Positions 17,585-26,227 of a stretch of 64,000 nt of DNA are shown here, piece after piece. The notes under the pieces are model-generated. The model ran no database searches. It saw only the letters and a list, made by a program, of their open reading frames with translations, and was not told the DNA's origin. Position numbers and translations under genes: made by a program. Origin of the DNA: Nostoc sp. ATCC 53789 (GTDB lineage: Bacteria > Cyanobacteriota > Cyanobacteriia > Cyanobacteriales > Nostocaceae); assembly GCF_009873495.1 (NCBI RefSeq), contig NZ_CP046703.1:5484501-5548500 (forward strand). The letters run 5' to 3'. The first letter of the stretch is position 1; each line of letters opens with the position of its first letter.

Positions 17585-17785
17585 AGGTTAATAAAATTCT
17601 ATTAGTCTGATTGTAAGAACACCTCCGGTTTAAATATTAGCAATTAAATCTAACAAAGTAAAAATTATTTTTAGTATTCGCTTTTCTATTTATGCTGGTA
17701 TAATTTTCCTGGTACTGTACTTCATTAATGACAAGTATTTTATATTTTTAATTGGTGTGAACTCCATAGTTTTTTGAGATAGATT
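17585..17785 (-). pseudogene. Decayed fragment of a second patatin gene
   Basis: About 200 bases align by eye with the patatin active-site region at 15365-15550. Matching blocks include AATTAAATCTAACAAAGTAAAAAT (compare the segment from 15401), the CGCTTTTC-ATTT block, and AAGNATTTTATATTT followed by CATAGTTTTT. The copy carries gaps, stop codons and heavy A/T drift, and the GGGIRG-coding stretch is disrupted. It is a dead copy, same orientation as the intact gene. Confidence 0.6.
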
Positions 17786-17974
17786 AGGGATTGCTTATGA
17801 GATAAGATTTACCGTTTATTCCTACTATTTAATATCGGAAAAAACTTTCATTATGATAGATTTCTACAATAAATTTATTAAATTAGATTATTTTTCAATT
17901 TAATAACTGCATTTCAAAGAACAGGCTGAAGTTCAGCCTACAAATCATCTCAGCTTTATCTACAAAATGCAATA

Positions 17975-18095
17975 GCAGTTAAGACAGTTAAGGAGATAGT
18001 TAAGCGGATGCTTAAGATAGCTAACCAGACAATTAAGACAGTTAAGACAGTTAAGCGGACAGTTAAGACAGTTAAGACAGTTAAGGAAATAGTTA
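17975..18095. repeat. Irregular 9/12-bp tandem repeat
   Basis: About a dozen units of ACAGTTAAG, some lengthened by three bases (CGGACAGTTAAG, GAGATAGTTAAG). All spacings are multiples of three. Read on the plus strand it would give repeated Thr-Val-Lys, but the frame is closed upstream by a stop at 17927 and no ribosome-binding site precedes the only internal ATG (18008). Confidence 0.8.
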
Positions 18096-18110
18096 AAATT
18101 TTTAAAATTG

Positions 18111-18153
18111 CTAATTACACAGAAGTTACTAACTGTAACTTCTGTGTAATTAG
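18111..18153 (-). terminator. Perfect 19-bp hairpin, likely terminator of the CDF gene
   Basis: The arms CTAATTACACAGAAGTTAC (18111-18129) and its exact complement (18135-18153) are separated by five bases. On the minus strand the stem is followed by CAATTTTAAAAATTTT, so it may end transcription of the transporter gene, whose stop is 193 bp upstream. The length and perfection of the stem would also fit a palindromic mobile repeat. Confidence 0.55.
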
Positions 18154-18345
18154 GTAAATAATTATGCAGATTTTCAGAGGTACTTGCTTTTTTTCGTCTC
18201 TAGGGGCTACCGCCTCATACATACACTTATTCAAAAAATGCTGCTGATGTTGGATCGTTGAATGGGGCAGAGGTGGCTGTTTTGTGTTTAGAAGGTGCTT
18301 CACCTATTATTTAACCTCTTGAACAGTACTTGCAAGTGATTCATG

Positions 18346-19257
18346 TCATTGGTTACTAGTCCGCTCCAATTCCTGATCGTCCCAAGATACAGGGTCTTCT
18401 AATGGTTCCAGATGAGTTGTGATGCTGCTTTTTGGCAATGCTTGAATGATGCTCAACTCAATTGCTTCGCATAAATCATGTCCTTGCTGCACTGTCCATA
18501 CTCCAGGTACTAAAACATGAAAGGAAATAAACCGACGTGTTCCAGCAATCCGAGAACGCATTGCATGGAACTGGATACCTTGGCGTTCATATTTACTGAG
18601 AATAACCCGGATTGTCTCTATTTCTTCAATAGGCAAGGCAGTATCCAGTAATCCAAAAAAGCTTTCTCGTAGCAAACTAAATCCTGTCCAGACAATATTG
18701 ACTGCTACCAACAAAGCGATGATTGGGTCAAGTACTAGCCAGCCTGTTACCTGAACTAAAAAGATTCCCACTATCACACCACCCGAAGTCCAGACATCAG
18801 TAAATAGGTGGTGAGCATCAGCTCGCAGTGTAATCGAACGCAAACGTCGTCCCGCTTTTAGCAAGACAAAAGCAACTCCTCCATTGACTGCTGTTGCCAA
18901 CATCGATAGAGCCAAACCCAATCCCACTTGAGCGATCGCTTCTGGGTGCAGTAATCTTCCCCAGGCTTCAACTCCAATACTGATTGCTGCAACTATAATC
19001 AATGCACCTTCTGCTCCACTGGAAAAATATTCCGCTTTAGAATGCCCAAAGGTGTGTTCTGCATCGGCTGGTTTGGCAGCATAAGTTACTGCCCACAGTG
19101 CTATCAATGCTGCCGCCAGATTCACACACGATTCAATTGCATCGGAAAGCAACCCTATCGATCCGGTTAGCAGATAAGCCCCAAACTTCAAAGCAATAGT
19201 AACAACTGCTGCCCCAATTGATAGGAAAGCGTAGGAGCGTACTGTTCGAACACTCAT
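18346..19257 (-). CDS. Cation diffusion facilitator family transporter
   Basis: A 303-residue inner-membrane protein with about six transmembrane helices and a C-terminal cytoplasmic domain (from about residue 205). Family marks are GLLSDAIESCVN in helix 2, HTFGHSKAEYFS in the loop to helix 3, and ADAHHLFTDVWTS in helix 5, which supplies the His-x3-Asp half of the transport site. In helix 2 the usual two Asp positions read Glu and Asn, so the metal cannot be named with confidence. Such proteins export Zn, Co, Mn or Fe against protons. I chose the ATG at 19257 over the TTG one codon earlier. It stands alone, with a likely terminator downstream. Confidence 0.93.
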   Translation of the reverse strand: MSVRTVRSYAFLSIGAAVVTIALKFGAYLLTGSIGLLSDAIESCVNLAAALIALWAVTYAAKPADAEHTFGHSKAEYFSSGAEGALIIVAAISIGVEAWGRLLHPEAIAQVGLGLALSMLATAVNGGVAFVLLKAGRRLRSITLRADAHHLFTDVWTSGGVIVGIFLVQVTGWLVLDPIIALLVAVNIVWTGFSLLRESFFGLLDTALPIEEIETIRVILSKYERQGIQFHAMRSRIAGTRRFISFHVLVPGVWTVQQGHDLCEAIELSIIQALPKSSITTHLEPLEDPVSWDDQELERTSNQ

Positions 19258-19455
19258 CAAATTTACTCAATTGTAATTTTTAGCCAACAGTAACAAATTT
19301 AGCTCATAGCTTCATCCACCTTGAGATTTTGATCAGAATTTCGTATTCACATAGAAACGGGTAATCGTGGGGCATAGAAAGCGATCGCTCTTGAAGGGAT
19401 AATATCTGCGATCGCAGATATTACTACTTTTGGCTCCAAAGCACGGCTTTGATTG

Positions 19456-19609
19456 CCTAGTAGTTCGCCAACCCAAAATTGTTGGGTGGAAGTCGGCAGA
19501 GGAGCAGGGGAGCAGGGGAGCAGAGGAGAGGCTTATACAAGTTCTTTCCCCTCTGCCCCTCTGCTCCTCTGCTAACCACCATGCAAAGTTTCCTTGGCAG
19601 ACTACTAGG
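19456..19609. mobile_element. MITE-like element with imperfect terminal inverted repeats
   Basis: The ends CCTAGTAGTTCGCCAA (19456-19471) and TTGGCAGACTACTAGG (19594-19609) are inverted copies with two mismatches over 16 bp. Just inside the left end, ACCCAA-AATTG-TTGGGT makes a small hairpin. No coding capacity and no obvious target duplication are visible. Its middle is occupied by a GGAGCAGG-type repeat tract. Confidence 0.5.
19496..19573. repeat. STRR-type repeat pair in inverted arrangement
   Basis: Left arm: tandem GGAGCAGG-like units (19496-19530). Right arm: the complementary CCCCTCTGCTCCTCTGC series (19548-19573). Together they could fold into a long stem. The same unit family is found in frame inside aptA (9268-9302). 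Confidence 0.65.
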
Positions 19610-19718
19610 ACAGTGATAAATAAAGTTCAATATACGCTATGCCTAAAGATACACGCTTTTGAGTAGTAGTTTATGTGAATCTCAATTGGGTAAAATAGTT
19701 ATCTTAAAATCAGAAATT

Positions 19719-22061
19719 ATGCCACAATACTTTGGACAACTGCACACAACTGAAGCGCCTTGGTCAATCCTTGGAGCAGTACAAGCAATACAACAGAATG
19801 AGCGCCATATCCTATTGCTGTGCGGCGACCCCTGTCTAATAGTTAGTGTGCTAGCACCAAACTTAATTCGGGTACGGATGGCCCCAAGTGGTGAATTTCT
19901 CTCTAGGCGATCGTGGGCAGTGACACTTGCGGATGAAGAATGGCCTACTGTGCCGTTTGAAGTGCGGGAAAAACCAGAGACTATAGAAATTGAAACTGAG
20001 CAATTGTCTATTGTCGTGTCCCGCAATCCGTGTCGTATCCAGTGCTTTGACTCAGCAGGACAGCCTTTTGCACAAGATACAGATTTAGGGATGGGGTGGC
20101 GGGCAGGGGAGGTTGCTGGGTGGAAACGGATTGAATCTGACGAACATTTCTATGGTTTTGGTGAACCAACTGGTTTACTAGATCAGCGATCAAAAGTGAG
20201 AACCAACTGGGCATCAGATGCGATCGATTACGGCATCATGACAGACAGTATGTATCAGGCAATTCCCTTTTTCATCGCCTTGCGTCCTGGATTGGGATAC
20301 GGACTTTTTTTTAATACTACTTATTGGAGCCGATTTGATCTGGGCGCACAGCAGCCTGGAGTCTGGCAGATGGAAACTCAAGGGAGTGAACTAGATTACT
20401 ACATTATTTATGGGCCTGAACCTGCGAAAATTATCCAGACTTATACGCAGTTAACTGGACGGATGCCTTTGCCACCTCGATGGTCATTAGGTTATCACCA
20501 ATGTCGCTGGAGTTACGAGTCACAAGATATAGTAGGCAAACTAGCTGATGAATTTCGTCAGCGTCGCATTCCCTGTGATGTTATTCATTTAGATATTGAC
20601 TATATGAATAGCTATAGGGTTTTTACCTGGAGTCCCAAGCGATTTGCTGACCCTCAAAAATTAATCCAAAATCTCAAACAAGATGGATTTAAAGTAGTGA
20701 CGATTGTTGATCCGGGAGTCAAATACGAGCCAGAAGCAGATTACAAAGTCTTTGACGAGGGATTAAAAAACAACTATTTCATCCGAAAAACTAATGGTCA
20801 ATTGTTCCACGGCTATGTTTGGCCAGACAAGGCCGTCTTTCCTGATTACCTACGTCCTGAAGTTAGAGATTGGTGGGGAAATTGGCAAAAAAGTTTAACT
20901 GATATTGGTGTTGCCGGCATCTGGAACGATATGAATGAACCCGCACTGGATGACCGTCCATTCGGCGACCCTGGTAACAAAATTTCCTTTCCCCTTGATG
21001 CACCACAGGGGCCAATTGAGGAAATAACCACCCACAAAGAAGTTCACAATCTTTATGGGCTAATGATGGCACAGGCATCTTATCAAGGAGCGAAAATATC
21101 TCGTCCGACTGAACGCTCTTTTATATTGACACGCTCTGGATATGCCGGCATTCAACGCTGGTCAGCTATCTGGACAGGAGACAATCAATCTCTGTGGGAA
21201 CACTTGGAAATGTCCATACCAATGCTTTGTAACCTGGGTCTATCGGGCATTCCCTTTGTTGGTAGTGATATTGGGGGGTTTGCGGGGAATGCTACGGCTG
21301 AACTATATGCGCGTTGGATGCAACTAGGAATGCTTTACCCCTTGATGCGTGGGCATTCTGCATTAACTACTGCACAGCATGAGCCTTGGGTATTTGGCGA
21401 TCGCATCGAAAAAATTTGCCGCGAGTATATTGACCTCCGTTATCAACTACTACCTTATATTTACAGTCTTTTTTGGTTAGCTGCAACTACTGGCGCACCA
21501 ATTCTTCGCCCACTTCTGTATGATTTCCCCAATGACCCAAAAACCTTTTCTCTTGCCGATCAAGTAATGCTTGGCCCCTCGTTACTAGCAGCACCTATTT
21601 ACCGTCCAGGCGTTGAACATCGTGCTGTGTACTTGCCTGAAGGTTGTTGGTACGATTGGTGGAGTGGAGAGGAATTTACAGGGCCAGCTCACATTCTTGC
21701 TTATGCACCACTGGAGAAAATGCCGTTATATGTTCGTGCTGGCTCCATTATTGCGATCGCACCAGTAATGCAATATGTAGATGAACATCCCATAAATCAA
21801 ATGAGACTGCGGATTTGGAAGGGTGTTGGTGAGTTTACCCTTTATGAAGATGATGGTCATACTTTTGAGTACAAAACAGGAGCCTTTTGCACCACAACTT
21901 ACCATGTTTATTCCGAGCAGCAAACAACCATTGTTGAGATTTCAGCCAGAGAAGGTGAGTTCTCACCTATAACACGTGAAACCATTGTGGAATTAGTCGG
22001 CGTTGGTGAACAGAGTTTTTTAGATAATGGTACTGCACATCGGTTGGAATTTTCTACTTAA
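19719..22061 (+). CDS. Glycoside hydrolase family 31 alpha-glucosidase
   Basis: A 780-residue GH31 enzyme. An N-terminal beta-sandwich (residues about 15-240) precedes the catalytic barrel, where GIWNDMNEP near residue 402-410 carries the Asp nucleophile and WTGDN near 485 the acid/base Asp; VGSDIGGFAG follows. C-terminal beta domains end with YEDDGHTFEY. No signal peptide is visible, so it probably acts in the cytoplasm on alpha-linked glucose from glycogen or other oligosaccharides. The reading frame is open back to a TTG at 19659, but the ATG at 19719 starts where family similarity begins (MPQYFGQLHTTEAPW). It is not clearly part of either neighbouring cluster. Confidence 0.93.
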   Translation: MPQYFGQLHTTEAPWSILGAVQAIQQNERHILLLCGDPCLIVSVLAPNLIRVRMAPSGEFLSRRSWAVTLADEEWPTVPFEVREKPETIEIETEQLSIVVSRNPCRIQCFDSAGQPFAQDTDLGMGWRAGEVAGWKRIESDEHFYGFGEPTGLLDQRSKVRTNWASDAIDYGIMTDSMYQAIPFFIALRPGLGYGLFFNTTYWSRFDLGAQQPGVWQMETQGSELDYYIIYGPEPAKIIQTYTQLTGRMPLPPRWSLGYHQCRWSYESQDIVGKLADEFRQRRIPCDVIHLDIDYMNSYRVFTWSPKRFADPQKLIQNLKQDGFKVVTIVDPGVKYEPEADYKVFDEGLKNNYFIRKTNGQLFHGYVWPDKAVFPDYLRPEVRDWWGNWQKSLTDIGVAGIWNDMNEPALDDRPFGDPGNKISFPLDAPQGPIEEITTHKEVHNLYGLMMAQASYQGAKISRPTERSFILTRSGYAGIQRWSAIWTGDNQSLWEHLEMSIPMLCNLGLSGIPFVGSDIGGFAGNATAELYARWMQLGMLYPLMRGHSALTTAQHEPWVFGDRIEKICREYIDLRYQLLPYIYSLFWLAATTGAPILRPLLYDFPNDPKTFSLADQVMLGPSLLAAPIYRPGVEHRAVYLPEGCWYDWWSGEEFTGPAHILAYAPLEKMPLYVRAGSIIAIAPVMQYVDEHPINQMRLRIWKGVGEFTLYEDDGHTFEYKTGAFCTTTYHVYSEQQTTIVEISAREGEFSPITRETIVELVGVGEQSFLDNGTAHRLEFST

Positions 22062-22168
22062 GCAGCTCCATAAAATTGATTCGGAAGTTTGCATTTAGAA
22101 TTCAGTAATATTCGTGAAATGGTATTACTCAAAGAAAGAATAATCCCTAATGAAGTCAATCCCAACAA
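22058..22168 (-). pseudogene. Out-of-frame tail of the Wzz-like gene
   Basis: In the frame one base away from the end of the Wzz-like gene, the codons after DETK read LLGLTSLGIILSL. This is the juxtamembrane sequence that normally follows DE-K in GumC/Wzc-type proteins, leading into the kinase domain. A single base slip in the run ACCAAAAGTTG explains both the short CWD ending of the main frame and this open stretch, which soon loses resemblance and stops at 22058. Confidence 0.5.
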
Positions 22169-23559
22169 CTTTTGGTCTCATCAACAGTCTTAATTGATTT
22201 ATCTGTTGCTTCCAAAATAAAGATAGCCACTAAAGTAGCCAGGATAGCCAATAAAGAAGCACTCACAAGCATAAAAGGAGAAGAAATAGGCTCTTGAGGA
22301 ACTTGAGCTTCGGATAGGATAATTGCATTACCTAAGTTTTGATTTTCCGCTAAACGGCTTTCTTCTAGCTTTTGTTGCAAAAGTAAATAAGTAGATTGTG
22401 CAACTTGTGCTTTACGTTCTAACTGGCGTTGTTGTTGTTCTAATCTCGGAAGATAACTCAAACGTTGTTTGTGGCTAGCTTGTAAGTTAGATAAAGCAGC
22501 AGCTTGGCTTTCTAAACCCAGATGGGTTGACTCTAATTCTATAAGCTTCGCTGAGAGTTGCTGTTGTAGCTCTCCTAATTCATAGTTTTGATTTAGTTGT
22601 AGTTTATTCGTTCCTGTAACTTTTTTTATACGTTGTTGCAGTAGCTCATTTAAAGACTTTAATTTGTCTTCTAAATCTATAATTTGCGGATGGGTGTCTT
22701 TTACAACAGTTCGCCTGAGCGTAAGTTGCGACTCTAATTGTTGGATTTCTTTGAGAATATTTTGTACACCTGAAATTTGGCTAAGGGAAGTCTTAATCAT
22801 TGCCTGCCGAGAGTTCATACCCAATTGTTCGCGGATTTCTTTAGATTGTGCATCGATATCAGCAATTCTTGATTGAGCTTCACTAAATTTCTTTTGTAAA
22901 TCTGCAATATTTTCTACTGCCTTACTTGCTTCCTCTGGCAGGGAAACACTTTTATAGTTTTCTTTAAAATTGGCGATATCGGCTTCTGCTTTTAGAACAG
23001 TTAATTCTGCATTCGGCATCTGTTTTTCTAAAAATTTGCGAGCAGCCGTAGTTTGATTCCTCTGAGCGGATACATTATATTCTAAATAAGCATCCATCAA
23101 TTTATTAACAACTTCTGTTGCAATTTCCGGGTTATTATCTTGATAGGATACTAATAAAATATCAGTTCCATTAATATTATTCACAGTCAACTTTTTAAGA
23201 AAAGCCTGGAGTTTTATAAGCTCTCCTTTGTCGTCCTTCAACTTGAGTTTTTTTATAGTTTTTTGCGCTATAGGTATAGAGCGTATAACTTCTGCCTCTG
23301 TATTTAAAGGATTAGTTTGATCCTGAGATACTGATTCTAGCTTGTTTATTTCTGTTCCTACTCCCGTTAGGGAAGAAGTTATATTTGTTTTGTGGAACAG
23401 CAGCTTTCCCTCTGCCATATAATTAGGTTGTCTTAATAACAAAGGTAACAATGAAATTAGCAAAGTTGGGAAAAATATTACTATAAAAGACAACCATCGG
23501 CGCTTCAAAATTTGCAAATAGGTGTTAAACGTAATAATGCTTTCTGTTCGAGATTCCAT
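22156..23559 (-). CDS. Wzz/GumC-type polysaccharide copolymerase, tail frameshifted
   Basis: A 467-residue inner-membrane protein with one transmembrane helix near residue 22-43 (LSFIVIFFPTLLISLLPLLL), a long periplasmic coiled coil (about 160-390, rich in Leu, Gln and Glu) and a second helix near 432-452. This is the fold that controls chain length during Wzy-dependent polymer growth. The second helix is followed by DKSIKTVDETK, the usual start of the cytoplasmic link, then CWD and a stop. The neighbouring frame continues the family sequence, so a frameshift probably removed the rest. The periplasmic and membrane parts are complete, so the short form may still work. It is last in the minus-strand polysaccharide series. 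Confidence 0.85.
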   Translation of the reverse strand: MESRTESIITFNTYLQILKRRWLSFIVIFFPTLLISLLPLLLRQPNYMAEGKLLFHKTNITSSLTGVGTEINKLESVSQDQTNPLNTEAEVIRSIPIAQKTIKKLKLKDDKGELIKLQAFLKKLTVNNINGTDILLVSYQDNNPEIATEVVNKLMDAYLEYNVSAQRNQTTAARKFLEKQMPNAELTVLKAEADIANFKENYKSVSLPEEASKAVENIADLQKKFSEAQSRIADIDAQSKEIREQLGMNSRQAMIKTSLSQISGVQNILKEIQQLESQLTLRRTVVKDTHPQIIDLEDKLKSLNELLQQRIKKVTGTNKLQLNQNYELGELQQQLSAKLIELESTHLGLESQAAALSNLQASHKQRLSYLPRLEQQQRQLERKAQVAQSTYLLLQQKLEESRLAENQNLGNAIILSEAQVPQEPISSPFMLVSASLLAILATLVAIFILEATDKSIKTVDETKSCWD

Positions 23560-23659
23560 AAATTTAAACTGAATTTTTAATGATTGGTGTAATTAAGATT
23601 GAATGACTCAATATTGCAAACAAGTAAAAGAAATAAGATAGATAATTTGTCAAGCCAAG

Positions 23660-24829
23660 CTACTGATTAGATAGAGACATATAAGTATGAGTTTTAGAAC
23701 TATTATGGTGAACTGCTAGAATTTCACTAATCACTTGCTCCAAATCTTCGTCTGTAAGATTAGAACCCGAAGGTAGGCAAAGACCGTGTGTAAATAAATC
23801 TTTAGCGACTGTATCTCCAATATATTCACACTCAGCAAACACAGGCTGAAGATGCAAAGGCTTCCATACAGGACGAGTTTCAATTTGCTGTGCGGCAAGT
23901 GCGATACGGACTTGTTCTCGATCTGCTCCAAAAGTTGCTGGATCGATTGTTAAACAGGTTAACCAGCGAGTAGCACAGCCAAAAATAGCTTCCGGCATAA
24001 ATTCTATGCCTGGAAGATTTCCTAAAACCTGTTGGTAAATCTTAAAGTTGCGTCTTCTAGCCGCCACTCGCTCACTCAAAAGATGTAATTGACCGCGACC
24101 AATACCAGCTAAAACATTGCTCAGACGGTAGTTGTAACCAATTTCCGAGTGTTGGTAATGGGGAGATAAATCGCGTGCTTGGGTTGCTAAGAAACGGGCT
24201 TTTGCTACCAATTGTGGATCGTCGGAAACCAACATCCCACCGCCGGAGGTAGTGATGATTTTATTGCCATTAAAGGAGTAAATGCCAATGCGCCCAAAAG
24301 TTCCGGGGGAACGCTCTTTGTAGGTAGCACCTAAAGCTTCAGCTGCGTCTTCAATTAAAGGAACGTCATATTGATTGCAAGCTTTCAGGATGGGATCGAT
24401 ATCTGCACTTTGACCATACAGATGCACAAGTACCACTGCTTTAGGCAATCTACCAAAACGTGCGCGGTTCTCTAGCGCTTCCTGCAATAAGTCAGGATTC
24501 ATATTCCAAGAAGTGCGATCGCTATCAATAAATACTGGTTTTGCTCCTAGGTAAGCAATTGGATTGGCGGTAGCTATAAATGTCAGGGTAGAGCAAAAAA
24601 CTTCATCTCCAGACTGGACACCTACTAACCGTAAAGCCAAATGCAGAGCTGCTGTACCAGAACTAACAGCCGCCGCATACCCAGCCCCAGTTTCTTGACA
24701 AAATTCTTGCTCAAAAGCATTTACGTGTGGGCCTACTGGTGCAATCCAGTTAGTATCAAAAGCTTCTTTGATGAGTTCTAGCTCGCGATCGCCCATGTGT
24801 GGAGTTGAGAGCAAGATTGGTTTAGTCAT
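23660..24829 (-). CDS. DegT/DnrJ aminotransferase, PglE/EpsN-like
   Basis: A 389-residue fold-type I PLP enzyme. Marks are NWIAPVGPHVNAFE at the start, SSGTAALHLAL (cofactor phosphate), VPLIEDAAEALGATY (Asp to the PLP ring) and the Schiff-base Lys in YSFNGNKIITTSGGGM near residue 189. The wording of these motifs is closest to enzymes that aminate the 4-keto group of UDP-linked 4-keto-6-deoxyhexoses (PglE, EpsN). The 4,6-dehydratase, the acetyltransferase and the phosphosugar transferase that would complete this route lie at 36403, 52358 and 29595. Its ATG overlaps the end of a 21-codon frame that has a strong ribosome-binding site, so translation may be coupled. Confidence 0.9.
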   Translation of the reverse strand: MTKPILLSTPHMGDRELELIKEAFDTNWIAPVGPHVNAFEQEFCQETGAGYAAAVSSGTAALHLALRLVGVQSGDEVFCSTLTFIATANPIAYLGAKPVFIDSDRTSWNMNPDLLQEALENRARFGRLPKAVVLVHLYGQSADIDPILKACNQYDVPLIEDAAEALGATYKERSPGTFGRIGIYSFNGNKIITTSGGGMLVSDDPQLVAKARFLATQARDLSPHYQHSEIGYNYRLSNVLAGIGRGQLHLLSERVAARRRNFKIYQQVLGNLPGIEFMPEAIFGCATRWLTCLTIDPATFGADREQVRIALAAQQIETRPVWKPLHLQPVFAECEYIGDTVAKDLFTHGLCLPSGSNLTDEDLEQVISEILAVHHNSSKTHTYMSLSNQ

Positions 24830-24887
24830 GATTATTTTCAGTAGTTTGGATTATCTGATAAGGCTGCAATAATTCAGATTTTTTCAT
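24822..24887 (-). CDS. 21-residue leader ORF coupled to the aminotransferase gene
   Basis: ATG at 24887 preceded by a perfect GAGGAG six bases away (24894-24899), the best ribosome-binding site in this part of the locus. The frame encodes MKKSELLQPYQIIQTTENNHD and stops eight bases inside the start of the aminotransferase gene, whose own start lacks a good site. It could be a translational-coupling leader or the last trace of a lost gene. No family is recognised. Confidence 0.4.
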   Translation of the reverse strand: MKKSELLQPYQIIQTTENNHD

Positions 24888-24939
24888 GATAAACTCCTCA
24901 AAGTATTGTTGATGACTTAAAAACCTTTACACTTACTTG

Positions 24940-26118
24940 TTATTTAACATTTTGTAATTTCTGAGATTGCAAAGAGAATATACTTTTCATATTTTGAAGT
25001 AACTTCTGTTTAATAAGCTTATAAAATAAGAAATGGAGTATACCACTTGGATCTGATAAAAAATATTTAACATTCGTATCAAACAAACTATATTCTAAAG
25101 AGCCGTTGAAAGCATCTTGAATAAACCTATGGAATTTAGCATAATATTGTTCTTTATAGGAAATCTTCTCAAAATTGATGTTATTTGATAGTAAATATAA
25201 AATATACGGAAAGTTTACACCAACTGAGAGAGAACCCATTAGAGATTGCCAAAACCGTGGATTGATTTCAATAACATTAATTTGCCCTGTCTGAGAATTA
25301 TATCTTAAGTCTAAATTAGCAACACCATTCCATTTAAGTACATTCATAGTTTTTGTGACTATATCAATAACAGCAGAATCATGAACAAACTTCAATTTGT
25401 CAATTTTGGGAGTAAATCCTTTTGTTAACCCTAATTGCTGTTGTATTGTGTAAGCAAGAACTTGCCCATCCTGACAAAGAACACTACAACCTATGTCATG
25501 ACCAGGTACATATTTTTGAACAATATAGGCATCGTTGGGATAGTTACAAAGAGCCTGAAAGTTTTCTTCTTCTAAAGACTCAAATTTTTGTATATTTTTT
25601 CCACCACTGCCATCAACTGGTTTGAGTATTACAGGATAATTAAATTGGCTAATATTCTCAATCTCTTTAAGTAAAACTGTTTCAGGTGTTAGAATATTAT
25701 GTTTTTTTAATAAAAGGTGCAACTTCCATTTGTCAAAGGCTGTATCTAAATTTTCTTCACTTGGTAATGCTACTACTCTACACAATTTTGACAATTTATC
25801 TCTATATTTTGAAACAAACTTGAAGCTTTCTTCAGAAGCCGGAAATATAATATTTATTCCTTGAGTTTCGATTGTCCTAATTACCTCATCTAAATACTTT
25901 ATTGAATTCATCCTATTTTTCGAAATAACTAAACTATCAATATATGCCGAATGCTTGTAAAAATATAACCATTGATTCTCATCTGATACTTGGTCTGAAG
26001 AGACAATCACATTTATCTTAAATTCACTATTAGCTTTTTTAAGACAGCGTATTGCATAGTACGCGAGAGGATTGTTGCATGGATCGGGAATTAAAACGGA
26101 TGGTTGTTGAATTTTCAT
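24940..26118 (-). CDS. ATP-grasp family ligase
   Basis: A 392-residue ATP-grasp protein. An N-terminal Rossmann-like part (residues about 8-110) is followed by the ATP-grasp fold: PVILKPVDGSGGKNI supplies the ATP-binding Lys and glycine loop, AYIVQKYVPGHDIG the adenine contact, and NVIEINPRFW the metal-binding Glu and Asn. These enzymes activate a carboxylate with ATP and join it to an amine or thiol; relatives include carbamoyl-phosphate synthase and amino acid ligases. Low-GC, Ile/Asn-rich coding sets it apart from the synthetase genes. It lies beside a FemAB/GNAT-like transferase and a PhyH oxygenase, which suggests it decorates the polysaccharide or a precursor. The substrates are unknown. 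Confidence 0.85.
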   Translation of the reverse strand: MKIQQPSVLIPDPCNNPLAYYAIRCLKKANSEFKINVIVSSDQVSDENQWLYFYKHSAYIDSLVISKNRMNSIKYLDEVIRTIETQGINIIFPASEESFKFVSKYRDKLSKLCRVVALPSEENLDTAFDKWKLHLLLKKHNILTPETVLLKEIENISQFNYPVILKPVDGSGGKNIQKFESLEEENFQALCNYPNDAYIVQKYVPGHDIGCSVLCQDGQVLAYTIQQQLGLTKGFTPKIDKLKFVHDSAVIDIVTKTMNVLKWNGVANLDLRYNSQTGQINVIEINPRFWQSLMGSLSVGVNFPYILYLLSNNINFEKISYKEQYYAKFHRFIQDAFNGSLEYSLFDTNVKYFLSDPSGILHFLFYKLIKQKLLQNMKSIFSLQSQKLQNVK

Positions 26119-26227
26119 TGACTATGATTTATGTAAATTTTCAAAACTTAAATACTAGAAGCATTATCAAACTTAATTGTTTAACCAATATGAAAAATGA
26201 AAAGCATAATTTTCCGATCGTGGTTAT

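Larger units (their letters stand above)
17365..18345. other. Gene-free region with a patatin remnant, repeats and a hairpin
   Basis: A 981-bp AT-rich gap between the small protein gene (copy B) and the cation transporter. It holds the decayed patatin piece (17585-17785), a lysine-codon-like tandem repeat (17975-18095) and a perfect 19-bp hairpin (18111-18153). Short open frames on either strand lack ribosome-binding sites and family resemblance. Confidence 0.6.
19261..19718. other. Intergenic region between CDF and GH31 genes
   Basis: A 458-bp gap between divergent genes, so it should contain both promoters. It has two HIP1-like GCGATCGC/GCGATCGCAG sites near 19380-19415, and a MITE-like element with an internal STRR tract at 19456-19609. 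No gene is seen; an in-frame TTG at 19659 would lengthen the GH31 protein by 20 residues that look non-coding. Confidence 0.5.

Noticed and set aside
18008-18157. A 49-residue Lys-rich repeat peptide on the plus strand
   Set aside because: No ribosome-binding site and only an internal ATG; more likely a non-coding tandem repeat.
18115-18303. A 62-codon frame on the minus strand
   Set aside because: It runs through the perfect hairpin, lacks a ribosome-binding site and resembles no family.
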